Source: Nannochloropsis salina CCMP1776 (lineage: Eukaryota > Sar > Eustigmatophyceae > Eustigmatales > Monodopsidaceae). From it: a stretch of DNA of 49,295 nucleotides. The translations under genes were made by a program, and so were the position numbers. The stretch is taken from positions 33,970 through 83,264 of the forward strand of contig SDOX01000114.1 of assembly GCA_004565275.1 (NCBI GenBank). The letters run 5' to 3'. The notes below the pieces were generated by a model. The model was not told the DNA's origin and ran no database searches. It was given only the letters and a program-made list of their open reading frames with translations. Within the stretch, counting starts at the first letter, position 1. Each line of letters starts with the position of its first letter. Positions 23,676 through 34,702 of the stretch are shown here, piece after piece.

Positions 23676-24847
23676 TTATCCGAATAACCCGGGCTCTCTC
23701 CGACGCTGCCGGGGATTGGGCGCCTTTTTCTTCGGTTTGACCGCTGTCCAACCCTCCTCCTCCTCCTCCTCCACCTCCGTCCCTCCAGCATGTGCGTCCC
23801 CTGCCCCGTTCTCCATGCTTCCCGCGTCCTCACCACCTCCCTCCGCTTCCATCCCCCTTACGTCTTCCTCCCCTCTCGCCTGGCCCCCGATTCCTCCTCC
23901 CTCCTCCTCTTCGTCCCGCAACTCTTCCTCCCCCTCCTGACTCTTCCTCACGTCCTCCTCCATCCGGCTCGCCTCCCTGCTCACCTCACTCCAGCGCTGC
24001 TGCAGCCTCAGCACGGCGGCCTCCTGCGCGCACACCTTCGTCACCCCCTCCCTCCTTCCCTCCTTGCACTCCTCCCAGAGGTTACACACCCAGGCACTCA
24101 CTTCTTCCAAGCTCCCGTCCTCCACCAGCGTTCCAAATTGCTGTGCATTCGAAGGAAAAGAGGGAATTCAACGAAAAACCAAGCGTGAGAGACAGGCTAC
24201 TTGCCCTCCCGCTATCGGCATATCGAAAGGAGGGGATACAGACGTGGGGGCTGGCATCCACCTCCGAGTGTCTCCTCCCTTATGGTCCTCCACCAGGGAC
24301 AAAGTCCGCAGACTCAGGCCACGGTCCCCACGCGTCCACGCACCTCCTCCATGTAGTCCCCCAATTTTTCCTCGAGTTCCTCAGGCGTGGGGAGTTGCTT
24401 GGGTCGGTGGGCGGTTCGAGCGAGGGGGGGAGGGACGAAAAGGCGCAAGGTTTCCTCCAAGAGCAAGGTGGCTTTTCGGTAGCTGTCGCCGCCACCCCAA
24501 TTATTGGTCACGGCAAGGTGGAGAACCATCCACTGGGATACAGGAAGGAAGGGAAGAGGAGATGGAATGGGGGAGGCGGTTAAAGCGAGGATGGCAAGTA
24601 CCCCATGGGGATCCTTTGCCTCGAGTCCTACGACCTGGCCCGAAGATTGTCTTTCCACACTGACATGACAGCCAGTGGACTAGAGAAATCCTGTCGCGCG
24701 CAGAGGCAAACATTGTTGAAATCAAAGTGGGCCCACCTGCCCTTCCCTTCCCTCTCCTTCCCTTTCTCCTCAAGGCCCTCCTTCCTTTGGTACCTGCTTA
24801 AAAACTGACGTGACGCCTTGTCGGAAAAGGGAACAAGCCTCGTCCAT
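23676..24847 (-). CDS. TSR2: Pre-rRNA-processing protein TSR2, 3 exons
   Basis: Exons on the minus strand: 24847-24794, 24532-24344, 24140-23676; phases agree, 235 residues. Residues 1-18 (MDEACSLFRQGVTSVFKQ) join directly to WMVLHLAVTNNWGGGDS, matching the TSR2 core F-x-x-GV...W-x-x-L-x-x-AV...GG. Exon 3 continues with FGTLVEDGSLEEVSAWVCNL, the family VEDGS motif, then an acidic region (residues about 140-200) and the conserved tail EEEGWTAVKPKKK. In yeast and human, Tsr2 is the escortin that carries ribosomal protein eS26 and delivers it to pre-40S particles, with the acidic tail releasing it from importin. Length (human 191) is typical with a longer tail. An ORF upstream of exon 2 that lacks ATG was not used because exon 1 gives the better match. 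Confidence 0.92.
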
Positions 24848-25829
24848 GCTAACGGCCTGCTGCTCGCTTGATCGCTCGTACTTGTTTATGGTGTCTTGGC
24901 AGCAAAGTTTGCGAACATTGGGAGGTTTCCTTTTAAAAGTCTGGCTTCCTCCTGCCAAGAGGAGGAATCAGAGAATTCAAATGTTGAAATGGATTTTTGT
25001 AACGAGTGTTTGTGCCTAAAAGATACTAGACATGTCGAAGGTAAGCGCATTCGAGTGCCGGCATAAAGGTTATTCCTGGATTATGGAGAGGGGGGCTCCC
25101 AAGTGATTCCTGACCCGTGATCTAAATCGCAGCGATTTTCCATGAACACAGAGAACTAATAAGACATGCCTCAGGAATCCAAGCCCTTCCCAAGGTGGCA
25201 TTTCCTTCAACCATCCGGAGTGGGGCACAAAATGCGGACTTTTCCCGAGAATAGGAAGGCGTCCTGCGGCCATGGTCATGTTGCCTTACCCGGGTATCCA
25301 CAGCCTGTCCTTGAGCTTTCGAGCGACTGGAAAAAAGGGAGTGCACTTAGATCCTGTATGCGTGCACTTTACTTTTAGGAGGATGTCTGTATGTCGGTAT
25401 AAAACGTATACTGCTCATGTTTAATTTGCAAGGCCGTCCGCAAACATGGAAAGCACCAGACGACGGGTCGTTGCCGAGGACCCTGAAAAGGAATAGAGGG
25501 GGCCTACCATGTGGCAGGCTGTTAGAAATTGTCTTGTTCTTCGGAAATGATGGCGTTTGCTAGAGCTTGGTTTACTCAGGAGTTCCTTGCTGTTGTGGAA
25601 TTTGACTACAAACACTAAGTTTATTAGTTATTTTGAGAAAATGATATCAAAAGAAAATACATGATAAACCACGAGTCGCAGCTTCCGCTTGAATGGCTTG
25701 ACTTTTGCGATTAAAGACTACTTTGATTCTATACTGCTGTGAGTAAAGATAGAAAAACTTTTAAAACCCTTGCTGAGTTCCTTGAATACTCACATCTCCT
25801 CCTCCTTTTTGATTCCTTTTTATCTTGGC
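24848..25829. other. Intergenic region TSR2-HAD gene
   Basis: Just under 1 kb between two minus-strand genes. It should hold the TSR2 promoter and the 3' end of the HAD gene. Short open frames only, no repeats of note. Confidence 0.5.
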
Positions 25830-27485
25830 TTATTCCCTCTTTTCCACATTTCTTACGTTCTCACCACCACCTCTCCCTCTATGTTGCTGCCGATGGCTGG
25901 CCAGCAATGCCTCGATGTGCACGCGGACATCCTCCCACCGCGTGACACGGGTGATGGACGGAGGCAGGGAGGAGGGAGGAAGAGACGGGTCCGCTTGATT
26001 CCAAGCATAGTCTCCTGAGCCATGTGGGGACCGAGGGAGGGACGGAGGAGCGACGACAGGGATCAAAAGGGACACAGAAAAGAGGAGGGTGGGAGAGAGA
26101 GGTGAAAAATAAAGTTCATGGGGAAGGAACGAATGATGGAGCGACCAAGGAAATGGACGGCTCCGAGTTTGGGAGGGATCCCTACGGACGCTGCCCCCCG
26201 ACGCAAGTGCCACGCACCAAAGAGGAGGACTGGAATGCCAGCGTCCTGAGCAACTTGGTGGGCGTATCGGAGGGAGTCGTCGACCAGGAGCTGGGCCTTG
26301 ATGGCCTCGCACATCTCCCCTTTAGAGCGTTGGGGCCCAGTGGCTGAGGAGGGAGCGAGGATGGGAGGGAGGGAGGGTCAAGAGTAGAAGATTGGACGTA
26401 ATGAGATAACATTGCCTCCTGAATACAGCGAGTGCGAGTAGGGGGCAAGGGAGGAAGGGCGGGACGGAGGGAAGAAGGGGGGACCGTACCCGAGTAGTGG
26501 TTGCCGTAGTGGAGGCCGGTAAAGATACCCGGATAATGCTTTTGCACCCACTCCTCTGTCTCTCGTTGGATGCAAAACTGGCGGGAGGTGACCACATGAA
26601 AGTCGACGCCTGAAGGGAGGGAGAGGGAGAGGGAAAAAAGGGAGTGAGGAAACGGAGGAAGAGGGGAGGGAGACAAATGAACATAGGGAGCGAAAGAAGG
26701 AGGTAAAAAGCCATGGGGCCGGCGGCATCGATGGAAGAGAAAGAGGGGGGAAGAAGGGAGGTCAGAGTGAATAAGGGTGGAAGAGAAGGAGGGAGGGGGA
26801 GAGAGGAGGGATGGAAGGAGGGAGGGTTGCAGATATTCACCCTCGTCTTTGAGGGCCTTCAGCACGGGGAAGGCGTCACGGATGGGGGGGAGCTCCTCCT
26901 GCATGTATATGAAGGGAGCGTCATCAACATCTGGGACACACGTTCAAATCCCTTTCGCGCCTTTTTGAGAATTTCTACCCAGGGTTACTCACCTGGAAAT
27001 GGCTGGACTTGAAAAAGGCCAGCACTTTCGCGTTCGCCTCCTCCCGGGTCCCCCCCCACACGTGCACAAAGTCGTAACTGTGAAAATCGTCTGGGGGAGA
27101 CACGAGTCTACAAAATGAAAAGGATGATGCTTCCTAGGCACGGAACTTCAAGGGAGTACCACGGGTGAGGAACGTGAGACGGGCTCTCTTTCGGCCTCCG
27201 TAAGGGGACACTCAGGTCTTGGTATTCTCTCTCTAAACAACCGCCTCTAGTGAGTCGTCAGCGTCCCTGTATCCGTCATTTCAAGCCCCGTTTTTGTCCC
27301 TTTCCTGGCGCGGCAGTAGGCTGTCGTCAAACTGTCCTCAATCCCCTATCGTCCGGATGCTTACCCGCCGTCAAGGAGCCTCCATACACCTCATTGTGAA
27401 AGCGAGCAAGGATCTCCACGAACAAGCCAAGCACCTCGTCCAAATCTACCGCCACCACCAGAGGAGGTCTGGAGATCGAGCTCAT
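25830..27485 (-). CDS. HAD-superfamily phosphatase (5'-nucleotidase-like), 6 exons
   Basis: Exons on the minus strand: 27485-27365, 27090-26993, 26898-26841, 26609-26490, 26343-26218, 26014-25830; phases agree, 235 residues. Motif I is VVAVDLDEVLG (Asp14 nucleophile, Asp16 general acid/base). A helical cap region follows (DFHSYDFVHVWGGTREEANA). Motif II is VDFHVVTSRQF, with Thr/Ser after the hydrophobic strand. Motif IV is AQLLVDDSLRYA, with the metal-binding Asp pair. The C-terminus FGDYAWNQ ... VTRWEDV matches a eukaryotic group of small nucleotidase-like HAD proteins found in plants and algae. The substrate is unknown. No targeting peptide. Introns are GGGA-rich on the plus strand (CCCT in sense). 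The acceptor at 26899 was chosen because the nearer one shifts phase and meets a stop. Confidence 0.88.
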
Positions 27486-28212
27486 GGTGTCACGCTGGAG
27501 GAGGTATAGGGAAGTCGGGAGCAAAGAAAGAGGGGAGAGAAATTGTGGATGAGAAGGGAAAGGCTATGACGGTACACAGGATTTCAGGGTCTAATAACGC
27601 TACAATTCGACCATAGGGATTCTTCTGGTCCATGAAGTGTGGTTTTACCATCAAATATCCAACAGTATGATGCTTGGGAGAGGGTGAGAGAATGACGGGT
27701 CCAACGAATGCTGCCGTGAACTGCGCTTCATTCTTCTTCTGCTACGTGTGAAGCATAACCAATTTTAGTTGACGTTTCAGTGATGTACAGCGAGCCGATG
27801 AGTCCCCCGCATTCAATATACATGCAAAGACACTGGTACCAGAGCCGTATAGGGACCTTCAAGCGGAGGAAGAATGAACACTTTCACCGCACACAGAACC
27901 ATGTCTTCCACGGGCACTACCGGGCCCCCTACGTGCAAGGCCCAGTGGGTAGGGGCGGGCAGGAACGCTGGAGACTCGTGTAGTTTTGATGGTCGAGTTT
28001 TGAGGGCTACAACCGTAACCTCCTGCCTAGGTCTCACCCGTTACCGCGTCCAGGTCAACAGGCTCGTGCTTGAAAAGGAAGACGAGCATTTTAAAGTGAA
28101 CGACGCACCATTCCTGGGATTCCCCCCTGGTTTTCCACACGAAACGCATGCAGGACCGCTGAAGGAGTGCTACTGCTGATGGGTGGCATTTTCGCAAGGG
28201 AAGTAGACGCGA
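27486..28212. other. Intergenic region up to the duplication boundary
   Basis: About 730 bases upstream of the HAD gene (minus) and ending where the duplicated block starts. It must hold the HAD promoter. The only candidate gene is the short frame described separately at 27901-28179. Confidence 0.4.
27901..28179 (+). CDS. Possible small ORF, unknown
   Basis: 92 codons from ATG to TGA on the plus strand. The C-terminal half (RVQVNRLVLEKEDEHFKVND) looks more protein-like than most random frames here, but no domain is recognised, the other strand is also partly open, and no splice context supports it. It ends 33 bases before the left edge of the duplicated block. Confidence 0.2.
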   Translation: MSSTGTTGPPTCKAQWVGAGRNAGDSCSFDGRVLRATTVTSCLGLTRYRVQVNRLVLEKEDEHFKVNDAPFLGFPPGFPHETHAGPLKECYC

Positions 28213-28373
28213 CTCCTACCAGGGTTGCCTCTTTCTCATATCGCTTACATAATGCGTCCACATGCTGCCAACATTTTCTTCCGTCATTTTCACCCGTCCT
28301 TTTCGATTTTTTACTCCCGTTATGCATAGATTCGTATAGCTTAGCGTAGTGTTACTCTGTGCACGGGTCTGAC

Positions 28374-29931
28374 ATGGCACCGCCTGGCCGGAGAAGGCTA
28401 GTCATCTTCCTCCGCCTCATGATGGCGGCATTAGTATTATTAGCCACCTGTCAAGCTTTTTTGGGTTTTTCATATTCTTCGCAGCGCATTGCTACGCCAC
28501 ATTCTACTGCATTGCGGATGCATCAGCTACAGCCGCCATTGAACACGCCGCTGCAGTTTGGTTGCGGATCTAGACGGGTGTTGCTGCTTTTTGCAGGGGA
28601 GAAGGGAGGCGAGGAGGACGCCCTAATAGGAGTAAGGAGGCAACGGGGGTGGTGGAAGAAGTCAGAGAAAGAGCGTTAGCAAGCAGTGGAAAGAGAGGAT
28701 ATGTGCCTGGACTAGAGGAGGGAATGTATTTGATTGATGAGAGAAAGGAACAAGGGTGCAAGCTGCTTCTGATGCGATGAGGCGGTGTCAGCGTCGAGAA
28801 CGGCAAACCATATAAAAACCACAAGGATTTTTCTGGAAAGAAATCGTCGATAATAACTGTCTCACGCCTCATTTGTCGCTCCTTTTTATCTGGCCCACCC
28901 CTCCTTGTCATATCCTTCTTCGCAGGACATTGCGACTATGGAGGAGTTGGAGGCAGCCATCCAGACGTCCGGAACGACCAAACCGCTCGTGCTTCGGTTC
29001 CACGCTTCCTGGTGCTCGGTAGGAAAAGAGGAAGGAGGGAGGACGGGGGGAGTGAAGACAGTAGGACCGCAAAGAAGGTTGGGCCTAGGACCTGCCCGTA
29101 TCTCGAGGGGGGGTAAGGGCAGGAAAGGAAAGAGGATGGCGAGGGGAGGAGAGCCATAGGCATTGGTGGAAGATATGTATTACTGGTATGCTGTATTTTG
29201 TCGATGATATAGAATCAAGTGTATGGGTACTCGGTCCCGGCTCCTCGCTCTCCTCACATTCTCACATCATTCTTTGTGACCCTAATTCCCTCCTCCCTCC
29301 CTTTCTCCCATATTTTCTTCTGGGATAGGCCTGCAAGCGCTTTGCCCCCACGTGGCAACAAACTGTAAACGCTTACGAAGAATACTTCGACTTTGTCGAT
29401 GTGGATGTGACGGTAACGGATGAGAGGGAGGAAGGGGAAGTGAATAGGTGCTCTGTCTGGCGACAGGAACGTCACAAATGACAGGGACTCTATTGCTTCA
29501 GAATTATTCTCTCCTTCATTCTTTGTTCGCCATCTAATCCCTGCTCTTTCCTCCATAATGGTAGGGGAAGAGGGACATCATCGTGGCCATGGGTCTGACG
29601 GTGCTTCCTCACTCTCATTTCTACGTCGGAGGGAGCAAGGTGGAGGACTTTGGTGTCTCGATCAAAAAACTTAATGTGCGTGACATGTTTCTCTTGTCCG
29701 TGTCTTCGACATTCCGTCCCCCTTTCCCTCTTTCGCTCGTCGAGTCCCTCATCCTTGCTTCCCTTCCTTCCTGCTGCTTTCATCTCTTGTTTGTTTTGTG
29801 ACCTCTTCACCACCCATCCTTCTCGTCATCCGTAATGTCGTTTGAGACCTCTCTTATTGCCTCCGTCGTTTTTAATTTTGGTCCGCCAGGGGCTTCTGGA
29901 ACGGCTGGATAAGTATAAGAAAATGCGATGA
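28374..29931 (+). CDS. Plastid-type thioredoxin-like protein, copy 1, 5 exons
   Basis: Exons: 28374-28631, 28926-29018, 29329-29412, 29565-29675, 29890-29931; all in phase 0, 195 residues. Residues 9-28 are a signal peptide ending TCQA|F, the heterokont plastid-import junction, followed by a Ser/Thr-rich transit-like stretch. The thioredoxin fold starts at about residue 90 (MEELEAAIQTSG). The active site is WCSAC (Cys116, Cys119) instead of WCGPC; the fold continues with FDFVDVDVT and the cis-Pro site TVLPHSHFYVGG (Pro160). Both cysteines are present, so disulfide exchange is plausible; similar atypical thioredoxins (for example CDSP32- or lilium-type families) are plastid redox carriers. The ATG at 28374 is preferred because the signal peptide follows directly. 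It is convergent with the secreted-protein gene and present again at 36803. Confidence 0.88.
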
Positions 29932-32352
29932 CGGAAAACGGGAAAATGTGACGAAGATATGGATTCAGAGCGACCAAATTGTGTAGATAATACACTTGAG
30001 GAATGTTTAAGAGCTCAGGACTGGGGCAGAAAGATATGAAAAGGAAGCGGGGAAGGAGGCCTCGGGGTGACTTGTATGTCTGAACTGAAGGTCGGCCTGT
30101 GGGAGAATTAGAGCGCGCAAGGATGTTTGAGAATCATCACAAAATGACATTTCAGTGGCTCGTTATCCAAGCAATTTTGAGGAATCTCAGGGAAGGATCC
30201 GTTTGGTGAAAGGATAAATTTCCTGTGGATCATGTAGCCCGATAAAAACTCAGAAAAACCAATGGTGCCCAGTTTCTTTCCCTCTCTTGATCCCGCCATT
30301 TTCCATCCGTCATTCTCTGGAAAGGACAGAGGAAGGTTAGTTTCAGGGTTGATAAAAGTGGTGATAGAGAAGGAGGAGGAGGAGGAAGTTGTTAACAGGA
30401 CGAGAAACTGGCCATTCTTCCTGCGTCGTTCGCTGTGCCTCCTATTCCCAAGTCCAACTGTTTTGATCATCTAGACGTCGCCTCCTCTCTGCTCTTCCAC
30501 ACGGGTGTAATAGAGTGGGCGGTTCATTTCCATACGGGTGGATCGTAGCGGAAGCTTCATTTGAGGAAATGGAAAAGGAGCTGTAGGAGGACGAGTCTAA
30601 AGGATAACGTTAACAGGGTTTACGCTACTGTTAGACTTAGGATACGCTTACGGAAGAGTCTAAATGATATCCTATGGCCATTGTATTTCTCTCGGACTTG
30701 GACTTGGTAAAGACCTCTCGATAGATCTACTTAAGACTGGCCTTTCATTCGCGCCAGATGCTTTTGCCTGCTGTTCAAACACTCGAATAGTGCGTGCCTC
30801 AAGATTACACGAAGGGAAGGCCTGCACTTGTGCGAAAATCAGACGCGTCACTTTGTTAGTGTGATGTGCAGCTACAGCTCAAGGGCATAGCTCGAATGAC
30901 TCTTTCTTGCTTCATTGCCTGTGCATTTTTATACCTATAGTCTACAATCACTATAGTCCCTCTGCTACAGGCACCTCCTAGCACTTAGGCTTCCAGGTCC
31001 CCCTCCTCACTGCATACAATACTCAGTCTGCAAAGATGTGTCGAGTTCTTCGCTCATGATGATGAGACCCGACACCTGTTTCTATACGCAGGCATAGAAT
31101 CGTTAAGAATTTGGACACTTCTCAGGACAAAATAGAGGCAACAAAGGTATCCGTCATAGCTGGTTAGCAAGCCTGTTACCGACCTAATTTTTGCGGTACA
31201 AGGGACACGTACAATACAGGATTGAGCGAAATGACCCTTGAAGGCATAAGACGAACGCCAATATTTGGACTCTGTCGGAGCTTAGTCTGTCTAAGAGTCG
31301 GCTGACTCTGTGTCAGCTCCCAAAGGACACCAAGTGGGGCAAGAGAGAGGAATAGCGGTGTAAAAAGACAGATAAGAAAGTATTACACCTCTGGAAACAT
31401 GGGAAAGGGAGGCACTAGGATGCGTGCCCTGAAGTAGAATGGGCTACCTCAAAGGTATCAAGCCGCCCTCTTTACACCTTACTATATTTCCTCTTCCTTT
31501 ATTTCATTCGATCCTTCCTCCCTTTATTCGTTAAATTGTCTTGCCATCCTACAGCCCTTGCCAGACAACGATGAATACTTAAAAAGGCATACGTATATGA
31601 AATGATTGGAAGTTTTTGATCTCTTCCCTACCATCTTGTATGCTGTCTTTCTACATCTCTTGTGCCATTGACAAGAAGAAAAATACGCATGCGGACTTTT
31701 CAAGTGTGGTCATTACGAATAAGAGTACAGCTTATTCCATCCCCTTGACCCTTACGAATTTGCTCTCTTAGATGTGTCGAAAAGAAATGACAACAAAATT
31801 AGAAATAGTCATGGTAAGCTTTGAGCGGAGAATCTAGTATGCTACACTTGGACGCTTAATTCAAGGTGGTTCTTATGCATGAAATAGCTAGTCTCCCAGA
31901 TAACTTGATTTAGATGCTTGAGGATTCCTCTTACTTCCCAGGACATTATAGTATTAATTCAGGACACCCAAGCTGAAGAAAAGCCCCTCATCAGCCATCA
32001 AAGGATATATTGAGACGGTATTTATGGCATGACATATCAAGGGCCCCGAGAATTAACGTTGCATACATAATTGACAAGCCCAAGTACGACACCATACCAG
32101 TTTAAGTATAAGCAGGAGCACGATGACAGGAAATACGACAAAGACGTAGTATATATACGCCTCCACATAGACCTGCATCATAGACGATACACGATAGAAA
32201 GGTACAGGGGTCAACAATTTAAGTGATCGTGACGTGAAATTATAGGACTTCCAGACGAAAAGATGAAGTCTCCTGTGGTGTACTTAACGCTACTGGCAGA
32301 GACTTAATGACGTTGGCGTGTACTTCGATGCCGATCACTCGATAGAATAAAT
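29932..32352. other. Intergenic region inside duplicated block, copy 1
   Basis: 2.4 kb between the convergent thioredoxin and secreted-protein genes. It matches 38358-40800 almost base for base. A GGA-repeat (30368-30388) is present. The largest open frame (30108-30470, minus, 120 codons) is conserved only because the whole DNA is, and gives no recognisable protein. Nothing else was identified, which makes its near-identity between copies notable. Confidence 0.5.
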
Positions 32353-34176
32353 TTAGACGGCCTCTGCAGCGTCTTCTGGTTCTTCCCCTTCTGGTGCTTC
32401 TCCACACTGCTCAGAGAGTTGAATAGTACTCCCCTCAGGGGTGAGCGTGTAAAGGACCTGTCTAGCACCAATTATCACACCTGACTCCTCGTATTGCTCC
32501 TTTGTGGTACATTTACAGCTCCCCCCCTGCGGATCGAAAGTAGCCATAAAGTAGCCGCCAGCATCGACACAGGCTTGCGCGCAATAAACGATATCTGGAA
32601 AATCTAGAGAAACAATCGTCCCCTCGCTGCATGTAGTAAAGGCGCCGCAATCATTAAATGAATATATAGAGGAAATACCATCATCATCAAAGTAAGCAGT
32701 CACTTCTTCGCATTCCACGATATTCTCTGGCGAGGTAGAAGGAGAAGGCGTCGTGGGTGTTGCACTCGGGCTTGCCGTGGGCATGGCCGTAGGTGCGGAC
32801 GATGGAGCGCTTGTCGTTGGAGCGACTGAGCATTGCTCAGAGAGTTGAATAGACCTCTCCTCAGAAGCGACCGTGTAAAGTTCCTGTCCAGCAGCTACAA
32901 TCACACCTGACTCCTCGTATTGCTCCTTTGTGGTACATTTACAGCTCCCATCCTCCTGATTGAAAGTAGCCATGAAGAAGCCGCCAGTAGTGGTACAATA
33001 TACCGCACATCCTAAGGGACCTGGAAAAGGTGGAGAAACAATCGACCCCTCACTGCATGCAGTAAAAGAGCCGCATTCATTAAATACATATGTTGTATCA
33101 CCAATTGGAAACAATTTTTCTTCGCATTCGATATCTGGCGAAGGCGTCGTGGGTGCTGCACTTGGGCTTGCCGTGGGCATGTCCGTAGGCGCGGACGATG
33201 GAGCGCTTGTCGTAGGGGCTGCTGTGGGTTGCGCAGGGGTAGGAGCACTTGTAGGCACAGCCGTTTCGTCCACCACCGCTTGATACGTGTCAAAGTTCCC
33301 ATCCAGTATCAAAGTACAATCGCCACTGCAGCAGAAACATTGGCTTGTCACCGTATTCCAACTGAAGAAGAAAGGCGCCGACACGTCGCCATTCAGGGAG
33401 CAATACGAGAAGCACTCGGAAGGCGTCGCAATTGAAGCCGAAGCCTGCAATGTCCGTGTGCCATCTGGCACCTTGCGGATCATGTTCCGCTCTGCGTCCA
33501 GTCGGATATCGTCGACCAATCGACGATCCTCGAAAGGGGCCAGACGACTCGGTACGCCGCGCTGACCGGGGGCATACAGGGAGAAAGGTGCGGCGGGATT
33601 CACTGTCGGAGCAGGGGTCGGCGCACATGTCGCATGACCCTTCAATGATTTTTCCCCGAGACCCGCTTTCTTGGTGCGGGAGTATCGCACGTGCACGTTA
33701 GCAGGCGCGGCCAAGGACTCGGTGCAATAGGGAGTCATATCCGTCGCATTCACAAGGTAAGCAAGAGCTGTGACGGCCAGCACATCTGGAGCGCATTCGT
33801 CGACGATCACCTTGGCCTGGAAGGTACGCTTGAAGGATTTGGTCTTGTAAAAGGCCATATCGGTCCAGTAGATGGCCGTTGATCCGTCGCTGTTCTGCAC
33901 AATCGTCGGGTCTGCGACGGCTTTGGAGGACGGACGAGTGCGCGTCTGCAGGACGGCTAAGCCGTTGGGGAGCTCCAACTTGAATGCAGCGTCACGTGCA
34001 GGACCCTGACCGCGCATCGTGACGAGGATCCTCGCGCGACCGCGACCGGCCAAGACCCCACGCCTGTTGTTGGGCCGCACCTTGGCAGTGAGCTGAAAGC
34101 GTGGGCATTGTTGACCGGAGAAGCTGGGAAGCCATGCGAGGCTAAGGAAGGCGAGCAATAGACAAGCGCGATGCAT
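32353..34176 (-). CDS. Secreted Cys-rich repeat protein with Pro/Thr/Ser linkers, copy 1
   Basis: 607 residues in one exon. Residues 1-21 form a signal peptide. Residues 22-185 are a Cys-poor beta-rich domain of unknown family. Cys-rich domain 1 spans residues about 245-303 (SECFSYCSLNG ... CFCCSGDC). Then come linker 304-347 (SAPSSAPTDMPTASPSAAPT), domain 2 (349-449), linker 450-486, domain 3 (487-591) and an acidic tail. Domains 2 and 3 share a frame: ECEE...N(E/D)CG-x-FT-x-CSEG...C...C...(F/Y)FMATF...GSCKCTTKEQYEESGVI...IQLSEQC. This recalls WSC/PAN-like carbohydrate-binding modules, but I cannot assign a Pfam family. An extracellular or wall location is inferred. No GPI signal or second membrane helix is seen. 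Its paralogue is at 40801-42669; the N-terminal 300 residues are nearly identical, the C-terminal domains are not. Confidence 0.88.
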   Translation of the reverse strand: MHRACLLLAFLSLAWLPSFSGQQCPRFQLTAKVRPNNRRGVLAGRGRARILVTMRGQGPARDAAFKLELPNGLAVLQTRTRPSSKAVADPTIVQNSDGSTAIYWTDMAFYKTKSFKRTFQAKVIVDECAPDVLAVTALAYLVNATDMTPYCTESLAAPANVHVRYSRTKKAGLGEKSLKGHATCAPTPAPTVNPAAPFSLYAPGQRGVPSRLAPFEDRRLVDDIRLDAERNMIRKVPDGTRTLQASASIATPSECFSYCSLNGDVSAPFFFSWNTVTSQCFCCSGDCTLILDGNFDTYQAVVDETAVPTSAPTPAQPTAAPTTSAPSSAPTDMPTASPSAAPTTPSPDIECEEKLFPIGDTTYVFNECGSFTACSEGSIVSPPFPGPLGCAVYCTTTGGFFMATFNQEDGSCKCTTKEQYEESGVIVAAGQELYTVASEERSIQLSEQCSVAPTTSAPSSAPTAMPTASPSATPTTPSPSTSPENIVECEEVTAYFDDDGISSIYSFNDCGAFTTCSEGTIVSLDFPDIVYCAQACVDAGGYFMATFDPQGGSCKCTTKEQYEESGVIIGARQVLYTLTPEGSTIQLSEQCGEAPEGEEPEDAAEAV

Positions 34177-34570
34177 TTTAGTTGCTCAAGTGAGGTTGAA
34201 ATGTGGAGTTGAACTTGTGAAAGGGAAGCGATAAGCAGTGTATTAGGAATAATGAGATACGAAATCGGAAGTAGAATGACAATGCAAAGAATGATATAGC
34301 TAGTCGCTACCGCATTTGAAGGTCTAGTGCTTGACATGAGGGGCTAGATTGCTCTCGGTACAATTAAAAAATAATTCTCTCGACGAATATCTCTCGACTT
34401 CATTGTTCTGCTAGATTCGCCTGGTGCATTGATCGAAATAGTAGAGATAGTAGATGGAAAGCAACAACTTATGTAGCCTTTGATGTTATCACGATGCAAA
34501 GCTTATCGCCCACTTCAAGACTTATTTCTTTCAAGTGTTGCTATGTGCGGAGTGGAGCAACCGTAAGTAT
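34177..34570 (-). promoter_or_regulatory. Presumed promoter of secreted-protein gene, copy 1
   Basis: 394 bases upstream of the start codon that belong to the duplicated block; the equivalent in copy 2 is 42670-43053. The two match apart from scattered substitutions and short indels, so both genes probably kept their promoter core. No TATA box or other element could be assigned with confidence. Confidence 0.35.
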
Positions 34571-34611
34571 GACGCGAATATAAAGATGACAGGATGATGC
34601 TAAGGGAGCAT

Positions 34612-34699
34612 GAGATCGGCGATAGGAGGTCAAGAGATCGGCGATAGGAGGTTCAGAGATCGGCGATAGGAGGTCATGAGATCGGCGATAGGAGGTTCA
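34612..34699. repeat. Tandem repeat, 4 x 22 bp
   Basis: Four 22-base units, each GAGATCGGCGATAGGAGG plus a 4-base end that alternates TCAA, TTCA, TCAT, TTCA. The alternation suggests growth by a 44-base dimer. It starts 42 bases after the right edge of duplication copy 1 and is not present after copy 2. Confidence 0.95.
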
Positions 34700-34702
34700 G
34701 AG

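Larger units (their letters stand above)
28213..34570. repeat. Direct duplication, copy 1 (thioredoxin + secreted protein genes)
   Basis: From 28213 (CTCCTACCAGGGTTGCC) the sequence matches 36642 onward; the match ends at CAACCGTAAGTAT (34570), paired with 43053. The spacing is 8429 bases at the left end. Most of the block, including 2.4 kb of intergenic DNA, differs only at scattered bases and small indels (a 3-base indel near 28786, about 22 bases missing after 32317 relative to copy 2). Differences concentrate in the 3' half of the secreted-protein gene. Copy 1 has 161 bases between its left edge and the thioredoxin start codon. Confidence 0.95.

Noticed and set aside
24556-24658. Frame upstream of TSR2 exon 2 as the N-terminus of TSR2
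   Set aside because: It has no ATG and does not match the family start; the exon at 24794-24847 joins in phase and gives the conserved F-x-x-GV...W core.
26903-26929. Earlier acceptor for exon 3 of the HAD gene
   Set aside because: Using the AG at 26930-26931 shifts the frame and soon meets a stop; the AG at 26899-26900 keeps phase and family sequence.
30108-30470. 120-codon minus-strand frame inside the duplicated intergenic DNA
   Set aside because: Its conservation in both copies reflects the recent duplication only; no domain and a Ser-run from a GGA repeat.
34612-34699. CRISPR-like array
   Set aside because: The units are directly adjacent without spacers, in nuclear eukaryotic DNA; it is a plain tandem repeat.
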